NCBI GenBank assembly: GCA_949710005.1
Contig: OX453275.1
Location: 17,008,374-17,072,373 of the forward strand
DNA from: Ricordea florida
Lineage: Eukaryota > Cnidaria > Anthozoa > Corallimorpharia > Ricordeidae
Direction of reading: 5' to 3'
Length of the DNA stretch: 64,000 nt
Position numbers and translations under genes: made by a program. The notes under the pieces were generated by a model. It was not told where the DNA came from and did no database searches. It saw nothing but the letters and a program-made list of their open reading frames with translations. Shown in pieces: positions 37,451 through 50,019 of the stretch. Every line of letters starts with the position of its first letter. Position 1 is the first letter of the stretch.

Positions 37451-39300
37451 AAAATTATATCACACAATCTACATCTTCTTAGCTAAATTTTGATCTATGG
37501 ATCACTCAAATCGGTTCAGTACAACCCAAGAAATGGCCCTTTCAAGTAGACTAGCTTTTGTACACTAACGCTTACGCGACCGTACGGGCTGATTTTGAGA
37601 AATTAAACTGTTTTAGAATAGCTCGTTCTCAAAAACGGCTAAGTAAACCCCTCTGAAAATTATATCACACAATCTACATCTTGTTAGCTAAATTTTGATC
37701 TATGGATCACTCAAATCGGTTCAGTACAAGCCGAGAAATGGCCCTTTCAACTAGACTAGCTTTTGTACACTAACGCTTACGCGGCCGTACGGGCTGATTT
37801 TGAGAAATTAAACTGTTTTAGAATAGCTCGTTCTCAAAAACGGCTAAGTAAACCCCTCTGAAAATTATATCACACAATCTACATCTTCTTAGCTAAATTT
37901 TGATCTATGGATCACTCAAATCGGTTCAGTACAACCCGAGAAATGGCCCTTTCAAGTAGACTAGCTTTTGTACACTAACGCTTACGCGACCGTACGGGCT
38001 GATTTTGAGAAATTAAACTATATTAGAATAGCTCGTTCTATAAAACGGCTAAGTAAACCCCTCTGAAAATTATATCACACAATCTACATCTTCTTAGCTA
38101 AATTTTGATCTATGGATCACTCAAATCGGTTCAGTACAACCCAAGAAATGGCCCTTTCAAGTAGACTAGCTTTTGTACACTAACGCTTACGCGACCGTAC
38201 GGGCTGATTTTGAGAAATTAAACTGTTTTAGAATAGCTCGTTCTCAAAAACGGCTGAGTAAACCCCTCTGAAAATTATATCACACAATCTACATCTTCTT
38301 AGCTAAATTTTGATCTATGGATCACTCAAATCGGTTCAGTACAAGCCGAGAAATGGCCCTTTCAAGTAGACTAGCTTTTGTACACTAACGCTTACGCGAC
38401 CGTACGGGCTGATTTTGAGAAATTAAACTGTTTTAGAATAGCTCGTTCTCAAAAACGGCTAAGTAAACCCCTCTGAAAATTATATCACACAATCTACATC
38501 TTCTTAGCTAAATTTTGATCTATGGATCACTCAAATCGGTTCAGTACAACCCGAGAAATGGCCCTTTCAAGTAGACTAGCTTTTGTACACTAACGCTTAC
38601 GCGACCGTACTAGCTGATTTTGAGAAATTAAACTGTTTTAGAATAGCTCGTTCTCAAAAACGGCTAAGTAAACCCCTCTGAAAATTATATCACACAATCT
38701 ACATCTTGATAGCTAAATTTTGATCTATGGATCACTCAAATCGGTTCAGTACAACCCAAGAAATGGCCCTTTCAAGTAGACTAGCTTTTGTACACTAACG
38801 CTTACGCGACCGTACTAGCTGATTTTGAGAAATTAAACTGTTTTAGAATAGCTCGTTCTCAAAAACGGCTAAGTAAACCCCTCTGAAAATTATATCACAC
38901 AATCTACATCTTCTTAGCTAAATTTTGATCTATGGATCACTCAAATCGGTTCAGTACAAGCCGAGAAATGGCCCTTTCAACTAGACTAGCTTTTGTACAC
39001 TAACGCTTACGCGGCCGTACGGGCTGATTTTGAGAAATTAAACTGTTTTAGAATAGCTCGTTCTCAAAAACGGCTAAGTAAACCCCTCTGAAAATTATAT
39101 CACACAATCTACATCTTCTTAGCTAAATTTTGATCTATGGATCACTCAAATCGGTTCAGTACAACCCGAGAAATGGCCCTTTCAAGTAGACTAGCTTTTG
39201 TACACTAACGCTTACGCGACCGTACGGGCTGATTTTGAGAAATTAAACTATCTTAGAATAGCTCGTTCTATAAAACGGCTAAGTAAACCCCTCTGAAAAT
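34190..39300 (+). repeat. Array B block: 22-monomer-offset duplication (4510 bp)
   Basis: Markers acatcttgat (34191/38701), gtactagct (34302/38812), caactagactagc, gcggccgtac (34501/39011), then aaactatcttag with cgttctataaaacgg recur 4510 bp apart. Between the copies, shorter repeats of the caactagac and acccaagaaatgg monomers are found (acatcttgtt at 35421, 36241 and 37676, spaced 4 and 7 monomers). Confidence 0.82.
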
Positions 39301-40110
39301 TATATCACACAATCTACATCTTCTTAGCTAAATTTTGATCTATGGATCACTCAAATCGGTTCAGTACAACCCGAGAAATGGCCCTTTCAAGTAGACTAGC
39401 TTTTGTACACTAACGCTTACGCGACCGTACGGGCTGATTTTGAGAAATTAAACTGTTTTAGAATAGCTCGTTCTCAAAAACGGCTAAGTAAACCCCTCTG
39501 AAAATTATATCACACAATCTACATCTTCTTAGCTAAATTTTGATCTATGGATCACTCAAATCGGTTCAGTACAACCCGAGAAATGGCCCTTTCAAGTAGA
39601 CTAGCTTTTGTACACTAACGCTTACGCCACCGTACGGGCTGATTTTGAGAAATTAAACTGTTTTAGAATAGCTCGTTCTCAAAAACGGCTAAGTAAACCC
39701 CTCTGAAAAATATATCACACAATCTACATCTTCTTAGCTAAATTTTGATCTATGGATCACTCAAATCGGTTCAGTAAAAGCCGAGAAATGGCCCTTTCAA
39801 CTAGACTAGCTTTTGTACACTAACGCTTACGCGGCCGTACGGGCTGATTTTGAGAAATTAAACTGTTTTAGAATAGCTCGTTCTCAAAAACGGCTAAGTA
39901 AACCCCTCTGAAAATTATATCACACAATCTACATCTTCTTAGCTAAATTTTGATCTATGGATCACTCAAATCGGTTCAGTACAACCCGAGAAATGGCCCT
40001 TTCAAGTAGACTAGCTTTTGTACACTAACGCTTACGCGACCGTACGGGCTGATTTTGAGAAATTAAACTATCTTAGAATAGCTCGTTCTATAAAACGGCT
40101 AAGTAAACCC
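38980..40110 (+). repeat. Array B block: 4-monomer duplication (offset 820 bp)
   Basis: ctagactagc with gcggccgtac (38981/39801) and the following aaactatcttag, cgttctataaaacgg monomer (39246/40066) recur 820 bp apart. Confidence 0.8.
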
Positions 40111-40140
40111 CTCTGAAAATTATATCACACAATCTACATC

Positions 40141-41370
40141 TTCTTAGCTAAATTTTGATCTATGGATCACTCAAATCGGTTCAGTACAAGCCGAGAAATG
40201 GCCCTTTCAAGTAGACTTGCTTTTGTACATTAACGCTTACGCGATCGTACGGGCTGATTTTAAGAAATTAAACTGTTTTAGAATAGCTCGTTCTCAAAAA
40301 CGGCTAAGTAAACCCCTCTGAAAATTATATCACACAATCTACATCTTCTTAGCTAAATTTTGATCTATGGATCACTCAAATCGGTTCAGTACAACCCGAG
40401 AAATGGCCCTTTCAAGTAGACTAGCTTTTGTACACTAACGCTTACGCGACCGTACGGGCTGATTTTGAGAAATTAAACTGTTTTAGAATAGCTCGTTCTC
40501 AAAAACGGCTAAGTAAACCCCTCTGAAAATTATATCACACAATCTACATCTTGATAGCTAAATTTTGATCTATGGATCACTCAAATCGGTTCAGTACAAC
40601 CCAAAAAATGGCCCTTTCAAGTAGACTAGCTTTTGTACACTAACGCTTACGCGACCGTACTAGCTGATTTTGAGAAATTAAACTGTTTTAGAATAGCTCG
40701 TTCTCAAAAACGGCTAAGTAAACCCCTCTGAAAATTATATCACACAATCTACATCTTCTTAGCTAAATTTTGATCTATGGATCACTCAAATCGGTTCAGT
40801 ACAAGCCGAGAAATGGCCCTTTCAAGTAGACTTGCTTTTGTACATTAACGCTTACGCGATCGTACGGGCTGATTTTAAGAAATTAAACTGTTTTAGAATA
40901 GCTCGTTCTCAAAAACGGCTAAGTAAACCCCTCTGAAAATTATATCACACAATCTACATCTTCTTAGCTAAATTTTGATCTATGGATCACTCAAATCGGT
41001 TCAGTACAACCCGAGAAATGGCCCTTTCAAGTAGACTAGCTTTTGTACACTAACGCTTACGCGACCGTACGGGCTGATTTTGAGAAATTAAACTGTTTTA
41101 GAATAGCTCGTTCTCAAAAACGGCTAAGTAAACCCCTCTGAAAATTATATCACACAATCTACATCTTGATAGCTAAATTTTGATCTATGGATCACTCAAA
41201 TCGGTTCAGTACAACCCAAAAAATGGCCCTTTCAAGTAGACTAGCTTTTGTACACTAACGCTTACGCGACCGTACTAGCTGATTTTGAGAAATTAAACTG
41301 TTTTAGAATAGCTCGTTCTCAAAAACGGCTAAGTAAACCCCTCTGAAAATTATATCACACAATCTACATC
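40141..41370 (+). repeat. Array B block: trimer duplicated in tandem (615-bp period)
   Basis: Two adjacent 615-bp copies share gtagacttgc (40211/40826), tacattaacg, gcgatcgtac, attttaagaa, then a consensus monomer, then acatcttgat (40546/41161), acccaaaaaatgg and gtactagct. Only the first of the three linked monomers has a partial third copy, near 41821-41900. Confidence 0.85.
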
Positions 41371-42689
41371 TTCTTAGCTAAATTTTGATCTATGGATCAC
41401 TCAAATCGGTTCAGTACAAGCCGAGAAATGGCCCTTTCAAGTAGACTAGCTTTTGTACACTAACGCTTACGCGGCCGTACGGGCTGATTTTGAGAAATTA
41501 AACTGTTTTAGAATAGCTCGTTCTCAAAAACGGCTAAGTAAACCCCTCTGAAAATTATATTACACAATCTACATCTTCTTAGCTAAATTTTGATCTATGG
41601 ATCACTCAAATCGGTTCAGTACAAGCCGAGAAATGGCCCTTTCAAGTAGACTAGCTTTTGTACACTAACGCTTACGCGACCGTACGGGCTGATTTTGAGA
41701 AATTAAACTATCTTAGAATAGCTCGTTCTATAAAACGGCTGAGTAAACCCCTCTGAAAAATATATCACACAATCTACATCTTCTTAGCTAAATTTTGATT
41801 TATGGATCACTCAAATTGGTTCAGTACAACCCGAGGAATGGCCCTTTCAAGTAGACTAGCTTTTGTACACTAACGCTTACGCGATCGTACGGGCTGATTT
41901 TAAGAAATTAAACTGTTTTAGAATAGCTCGTTCTCAAAAACGGCTAAGTAAACCCCTCTGAAAATTATATCACACAATCTACATCTTCTTAGCTAAATTT
42001 TGATCTATGGATCACTCAAATCGGTTCAGTACAACCCGAGAAATGGCCCTTTCAAGTAGACTAGCTTTTGTACACTAACGCTTACGCGACCGTACGGGCT
42101 GATTTTGAGAAATTAAACTGTTTTAGAATAGCTCGTTCTCAAAAACGGCTAAGTGAACCCCTCTGAAAATTATATCACACAATCTACATCTTCTTAGCTA
42201 AATTTTGATCTATGGATCACTCAAATCGGTTCAGTACAAGCCGAGAAATGGCCCTTTCAAGTAGACTAGCTTTTGTACACTAACGCTTACGCCACCGTAC
42301 GGGCTGATTTTGAGAAATTAAACTGTTTTAGAATAGCTCGTTCTCAAAAACGGCTAAGTAAACCCCTCTGAAAATTATATCACACAATCTACATCTTCTT
42401 AGCTAAATTTTGATCTATGGATCACTCAAATCGGTTCAGTACAAGCCGAGAAATGGCCCTTTCAAGTAGACTAGCTTTTGTACACTAACGCTTACGCGAC
42501 CGTACGGGCTGATTTTGAGAAATTAAACTGTTTTAGAATAGCTCGTTCTCAAAAACGGCTAAGTAAACCCCTCTGAAAATTATATCACACAATCTACATC
42601 TTCTTAGCTAAATTTTGATCTATGGATCACTCAAATCGGTTCAGTACAAGCCGAGAAATGGCCCTTTCAAGTAGACTAGCTTTTGTACA

Positions 42690-43830
42690 CTAACTTTTAC
42701 GCGACCGTACGGGCTGATTTTGAGAAATTAAACTGTCTTAGAATAGCTCGTTCTCAAAAACGGGTAAGTAAACCCCTCTGAAAATTATATCACACAATCT
42801 ACATCTTCTTAGCTAAATTTTGATCTATGGATCACTCAAATCGGTTCAGTACAACCCGAGAAATGGCCCTTTCAAGTAGACTAGCTTTTGTACACTAACG
42901 CTTACGCGACAGTACGGGCTGATTTTGAGAAATTAAACTGTCTTAGAATAGCTCGTTCTCAAAAACGGGTTAGTAAATCCTTCCGAAAATAATATCACAC
43001 AATCTACATCTTCTTAGCTAAATTTTGATCTATGGATCACTCAAATCGGTTCAGTATTACCCGAGAAATGGCCCTTTCAAGTAGACTAGCTTTTGTACAC
43101 TAACGCTTACGCGACCGTACGGGCTGATTTTGAGAAATTAAACTGTTTTAGAATAGCTCGTTCTCAAAAACGGCTAAGTAAACCCCTCATAAAATTATAT
43201 CTTACAATCTACATCTTCTTAGCTAGATTTTGATCTATGGATCACTCAAATCGGTTCAGTACAACCCGAGAAATGGCCCTTTCAAGTAGACTACCTTTTG
43301 TACACTAACGCTTACGCGACCGTACGGGCTGATTTTGAGAAATTAAACTGTTTTAGAATAGCTCTTTTTAAAAAACGGCTAAGTAAACCCCTCTGAAAAA
43401 TATATCACACAATCTACCTCTTCTTAGCTAAATTTTGATCAATGGATCACTCAAATCGGTTCAGTACAACCCGAGAAATGGCCCTTTCAAGTAGACTAGC
43501 TTTTGTACACTAACGCTTACGCGACCGTACGGGCTGATTTTGAGAAATTAAACTGTTTTAGAATAGCTCGTTCTCAAAAACGGCTAAGTAAACCCCTCAT
43601 AAAATTATATCTTACAATCTACATCTTCTTAGCTAGATTTTGATCTATGGATCACTCAAATCGGTTCAGTACAACCCGAGAAATGGCCCTTTCAAGTAGA
43701 CTAGCTTTTGTACACTAACGCTTACGCGACCGTACGGGCTGATTTTGAGAAATTAAACTGTTTTAGAATAGCTCTTTTTAAAAAACGGCTAAGTAAACCC
43801 CTCTGAAAAATATATCACACAATCTACATC
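42690..43830 (+). repeat. Array B block: mosaic segment with a 410-bp duplication
   Basis: Successive monomers carry taacttttac with gtcttag and cgggtaag, as near 13783-13860; gcgacagt with gggttagtaaatcc, as near 15650-15710; then gtattacccg and cctcataaaattatatctta, as near 20091-20250. The cctcat monomer and the following gctctttttaaaaaacgg monomer are then repeated 410 bp on (43185/43595 and 43361/43771). Confidence 0.8.
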
Positions 43831-46149
43831 TTCTTAGCTAAATTTTGATCTATGGATCACTCAAATCGGTTCAGTACAACCCGAGAAATGGCCTTTTCAA
43901 GTAGACTAGCTTTTGTACACTAACGCTTACGCGACCGTACGGGCTTATTTTGAGAAATTAAACTGTTTTAGAATAGCTCGTTCTCAAAAACGGCTGAGTA
44001 AACCCCTCTGAAAATTATATCACACAATCTACATCTTGTTAGCTAAATTTTGATCTATGGATCACTCAAATCGGTTCAGTACAACCCGAGAAATGGCCCT
44101 TTCAAGTAGACTAGCTTTTGTACACTAACGCTTACGCGACCGTACTAGCTGATTTTGAGAAATTAAACTGTTTTAGAATAGCTCGTTCTCAAAAACGGCT
44201 AAGTAAACCCCTCTGAAAATTATATCACACAATCTACATCTTCTTAGCTAAATTTTGATCTATGGATCACTCAAATCGGTTCAGTACAACCCGAGAAATG
44301 GCCCTTTCAAGTAGACTAGCTTTTGTACACTAACGCTTACGCGACCGTACGGGCTGATTTTGAGAAATTAAACTGTTTTAGAATAGCTCGTTCTAAAAAA
44401 CGGCTAAGTGAACCCCTCTGAAAATTATATCACACAATCTACATCTTCTTAGCTAAATTTTGATCTATGGATCACTCAAATCGGTTCAGTACAACCCGAG
44501 AAATGGCCCTTTCAAGTAGACTAGCTTTTGTACACTAACGCTTACGCGACCGTACGGGCTGATTTTGAGAAATTAAACTGTTTTAGAATAGCTCGTTCTC
44601 AAAAACGGCTAAGTAAACCCCTCTGAAAATTATATCACACAATCTACATCTTGATAGCTAAATTTTGATCTATGGATCACTCAAATCGGTTCAGTACAAC
44701 CCGAGAAATGGCCCTTTCAAGTAGACTAGCTTTTGTACACTAACGCTTACGCGACCGTACGGGCTGATTTTGAGAAATTAAACTGTTTTAGAATAGCTCG
44801 TTCTCAAAAACGGCTAAGTAAACCCCTCTGAAAATTATATCACACAATCTACATCTTGTTAGCTAAATTTTGATCTTTGGATCACTCAAATCGGTTCAGT
44901 ACAACCCGAGAAATGGCCCTTTCAAGTAGACTAGCTTTTGTACACTAACGCTTACGCGACCGTACGGACTGATTTTGAGAAATTAAACTGTTTTAGAATA
45001 GCTCGTTCTCAAAAACGGCTAAGTAAACCCCTCTGAAAATTATATCACACAATCTACATCTTCTTAGCTAAATTTTGATCTATGGATCACTCAAATCGGT
45101 TCAGTACAACCCGAGAAATAGCCCTTTCAACTAGACTAGCTTTTGTACACTAACGCTTACGCGACCGTACGGGCTGATTTTGAGAAATTAAACTGTTTTA
45201 GAATAGCTCGTTCTCAAAAACGGCTAAGTGAACCCCTCTGAAAATTATATCACACAATCTACATCTTCTTAGCTAAATTTTGATCTATGGATCACTCAAA
45301 TCGGTTCAGTACAACCCGAGAAATGGCCCTTTCAAGTAGACTAGCTTTTGTACACTAACGCTTACGCGACCGTACGGCTGATTTTGAGAAATTAAACTGT
45401 TTTAGAATAGCTCGTTCTCAAAAACGGCTAAGTAAACCCCTCTGAAAATTATATCACACAATCTACATCTTCTTAGCTAAATTTTGATCTATGGATCACT
45501 CAAATCGGTTCAGTACAACCCAAGAAATGGCCCTTTCAAGTAGACTAGCTTTTGTACACTAACGCTTACGCGACCGTACGGGCTGATTTTGAGAAATTAA
45601 ACTGTTTTAGAATAGCTCGTTCTCAAAAACGGCTAAGTAAACCCCTCTGAAAATTATATCACACAATCTACATCTTGTTAGCTAAATTGTGATCTATGGA
45701 TCACTCAAATCGGTTCAGTACAACCCGAGAAATGGCCCTTTCAAGTAGACTAGCTTTTGTACACTAACGCTTACGCGACCGTACGGGCTGATTTTGAGAA
45801 ATTAAACTGTTTTAGAATAGCTCTTTTTAAAAAACGGCTAAGTAGACCCCTCTGAAAATTATATCACACAATCTACATCTTCTTAGCTAAATTTTGATCT
45901 ATGGATCACTCAAATCGGTTCAGTACAACCCGAGAAATTGCCCTTTCAAGTAGACTAGCTTTTGTACACTAACGCTTACGCGACCGTACGGGCTGATTTT
46001 GAGAAATTAAACTGTTTTAGAATAGCTCGTTCTCAAAAACGGCTGAGTACACCCCTCTGAAAATGATATCACACAATCTACATCTTCTTAGCTAAATTTT
46101 GATCTATGGATCACTCAAATCGGTTCAGTACTACCCGAGAAATGGCCCT

Positions 46150-48850
46150 TTCAAGTAGACTAGCTTTTGTACACTAACGCTTACGCGACCGTACGGGCTG
46201 ATTTTGAGAAATTAAACTGTTTTAGAATAGCTCGTTCTCAAAAACGGCTAAGTAAACCCCTCTGAAAATTATATCTTACAATCTACATCTTCTTAGCTAG
46301 ATTTTGATCTATGGATCACTCAAATCGGTTCAGTACAACCCGAGAAATGGCCCTTTCAAGTAGACTAGCTTTTGTACACTAACGCTTACGCGACCGTACG
46401 GGCTGATTTTGAGAAATTAAACTGTTTTAGAATAGCTCTTTTTAAAAAACGGCTAAGTAAACCCCTCTGAAAAATATATCACACAATCTACATCTTCTTA
46501 GCTAAATTTTGATCTATGGATCACTCAAATCGGTTCAGTACAACCCGAGAAATGGCCCTTTCAAGTAGACTAGCTTTTGTACACTAACGCTTACGCGACC
46601 GTACGGGCTGATTTTGAGAAATTAAACTGTTTTAGAATAGCTCGTTCTCAAAAACGGCTAAGTAAACCCCTCTGAAAATTATATCACACAATCTACATCT
46701 TGTTAGCTAAATTTTGATCTATGGATCACTCAAATCGGTTCAGTACAACCCGAGAAATGGCCCTTTCAAGTAGACTAGCTTTTGTACACTAACGCTTACG
46801 CGACCGTACTAGCTGATTTTGAGAAATTAAACTGTTTTAGAATAGCTCGTTCTCAAAAACGACTAAGTAAACCCCTCTGAAAATTATATCACACAATCTA
46901 CATCTTCTTAGCTAAATTTTGATCTATGGATCACTCAAATCGGTTCAGTACAACCCGAGAAATAGCCCTTTCAAGTAGACTAGCTTTTGTACACTAACGC
47001 TTACGCGACCGTACGGGCTGATTTTGAGAAATTAAACTGTATTAGAATAGCTCGTTCTAAAAAACAGCTAAGTGAACCCCTCTGAAAATTATATCACACA
47101 ATCTACATCTTCTTAGCTAAATTTTGATCTATGGATCACTCAAATCGGTTCAGTACAACCCGAGAAATGGCCCTTTCAAGTAGACTAGCTTTTGTACACT
47201 AACGCTTACGCGACCGTACGGGCTGATTTTGAGAAATTAAACTGTTTTAGAATAGCTCGTTCTCAAAAACGGCTAAGTAAACCCCTCTGAAAATTATATC
47301 ACACAATCTACATCTTGATAGCTAAATTTTGATCTATGGATCACTCAAATCGGTTCAGTACAACCCGAGAAATGGCCCTTTCAAGTAGACTAGCTTTTGT
47401 ACACTAACGCTTACGCGACCGTACGGGCTGATTTTGAGAAATTAAACTGTTTTAGAATAGCTCGTTCTCAAAAACGGCTTAGTAAACCCCTCTGAAAATT
47501 ATATCACACAATCTACATCTTGTTAGCTAAATTTTGATCTATGGATCACTCAAATCGGTTCAGTACAACCCGAGAAATGGCCCTTTCAAGTAGACTAGCT
47601 TTTGTACACTAACGCTTACGCGACCGTACGGGCTGATTTTGAGAAATTAAACTGTTTTAGAATAGCTCGTTCTCAAAAACGGCTAAGTAAACCCCTCTGA
47701 AAATTATATCACACAATCTACATCTTCTTAGCTAAATTTTGATCTATGGATCACTCAAATCGGTTCAGTACAACCCGAGAAATGGCCCTTTCAAGTAGAC
47801 TAGCTTTTGTACACTAACGCTTACGCGACCGTACGGGCTGATTTTGAGAAATTAAACTGTTTTAGAATAGCTCGTTCTCAAAAACGGCTAAGTGAACCCC
47901 TCTGAAAATTATATCACACAATCTACATCTTCTTAGCTAAATTTTGATCTATGGATCACTCAAATCGGTTCAGTACAACCCGAGAAATGGCCCTTTCAAG
48001 TAGACTAGCTTTTGTACACTAACGCTTACGCGACCGTACGGGCTGATTTTGAGAAATTAAACTGTTTTAGAATAGCTCGTTCTCAAAAACGGCTAAGTAA
48101 ACCCCTCTGAAAATTATATCTTACAATCTACATCTTCTTAGCTAGATTTTGATCTATGGATCACTCAAATCGGTTCAGTACAACCCGAGAAATGGCCCTT
48201 TCAAGTAGACTAGCTTTTGTACACTAACGCTTACGCGACCGTACGGGCTGATTTTGAGAAATTAAACTGTTTTAGAATAGCTCTTTTTAAAAAACGGCTA
48301 AGTAAACCCCTCTGAAAAATATATCACACAATCTACATCTTCTTAGCTAAATTTTGATCTATGGATCACTCAAATCGGTTCAGTACAACCCGAGAAATGG
48401 CCCTTTCAAGTAGACTAGCTTTTGTACACTAACGCTTACGCGACCGTACGGGCTGATTTTGAGAAATTAAACTGTTTTAGAATAGCTCGTTCTCAAAAAC
48501 GGCTAAGTAAACCCCTCTGAAAATTATATCACACAATCTACATCTTGTTAGCTAAATTTTGATCTATGGATCACTCAAATCGGTTCAGTACAACCCGAGA
48601 AATGGCCCTTTCAAGTAGACTAGCTTTTGTACACTAACGCTTACGCGACCGTACTAGCTGATTTTGAGAAATTAAACTGTTTTAGAATAGCTCGTTCTCA
48701 AAAACGACTAAGTAAACCCCTCTGAAAATTATATCACACAATCTACATCTTCTTAGCTAAATTTTGATCTATGGATCACTCAAATCGGTTCAGTACAACC
48801 CGAGAAATAGCCCTTTCAAGTAGACTAGCTTTTGTACACTAACGCTTACG
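46150..48850 (+). repeat. Array B block: 9-monomer-offset duplication (1845 bp)
   Basis: About 0.85 kb at 46150-47000 recurs at 48000-48850. Markers are atatcttacaatc with gctagatttt (46271/48116), ctctttttaaaaaacgg (46436/48281), gtactagc, aaaacgactaag (46861/48706) and gaaatagccc (46961/48806). Confidence 0.83.
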
Positions 48851-50019
48851 CGACCGTACGGGCTGATTTTTAGAAATTAAACTGTTTTAGAATAGCTCGT
48901 TCTCAAAAACGGCTAAGTAAACCCCTCTGAAAATTATATCACACAATCTACATCTTCTTAGCTAAATTTTGATCTATGGATCACTCAAATCGGTTCAGTA
49001 CAACCCGAGAAATGGCCCTTTCAAGTAGACTAGCTTTTGTACACTAACGCTTACGCGACCGTACGGGCTGATTTTGAGAAATTAAACTGTTTTAGAATAG
49101 CTCGTTCTCAAAAACGGCTAAGTAAACCCCTCTGAAAATTATATCACACAATCTACATCTTCTTAGCTAAATTTTGATCTATGGATCACTCAAATCGGTT
49201 CAGTACAACCCGAGAAATGGCCCTTTCAAGTAGACTAGCTTTTTTACACTAACGCTTACGCGACCGTACGGGCTGATTTTGAGAAATTAAACTGTTTTAG
49301 AATAGCTCGTTCTCAAAAACGGCTAAGTAAACCCCTCTGAAAATTATATCACACAATCTACATCTTCTTAGCTAAATTTTGATCTATGGATCACTCAAAT
49401 CGATTCAGTACAACCCGAGAAATGGCCCTTTCAAGTAGACTAGCTTTTGTACACTAACTCTTACGCGACCGTACGGGCTGATTTTAAGAAATTAAACTGT
49501 TTTAGAATAGCTCGTTCTCAAAAACGGCTAAGTAAACCCCTCTGAAAATTATATCACACAATCTACATCTTCTTAGCTAAATTTTGATCTATGGATCACT
49601 CAAATCGGTTCAGTACTACCCGAGAAATGGCCCTTTCAAGTAGACTAGCTTTTGTACACTAACGCTTACGCGAAAGTATGGGCTGATTTTGAGAAATTAA
49701 ACTGTTTTAGAATAGCTCGTTCTCAAAAACGGCTAAGTAAACCCCTCTGAAAATTATATCACACAATCTACATCTTCTTAGCTAAATTTTGATCTATGGA
49801 TCACTCAAATCGGTTCAGTACAACCCGAGAAATGGCCCTTTCAAGTAGACTAGCTTTTTTACACTAACGCTTACGCGACCGTACGGGCTGATTTTGAGAA
49901 ATTAAACTGTTTTAGAATAGCTCGTTCTCAAAAACGGCTAAGTAAACCCCTCTGAAAATTATATCACACAATCTACATCTTCTTAGCTAAATTTTGATCT
50001 ATGGATCACTCAAATCGAT

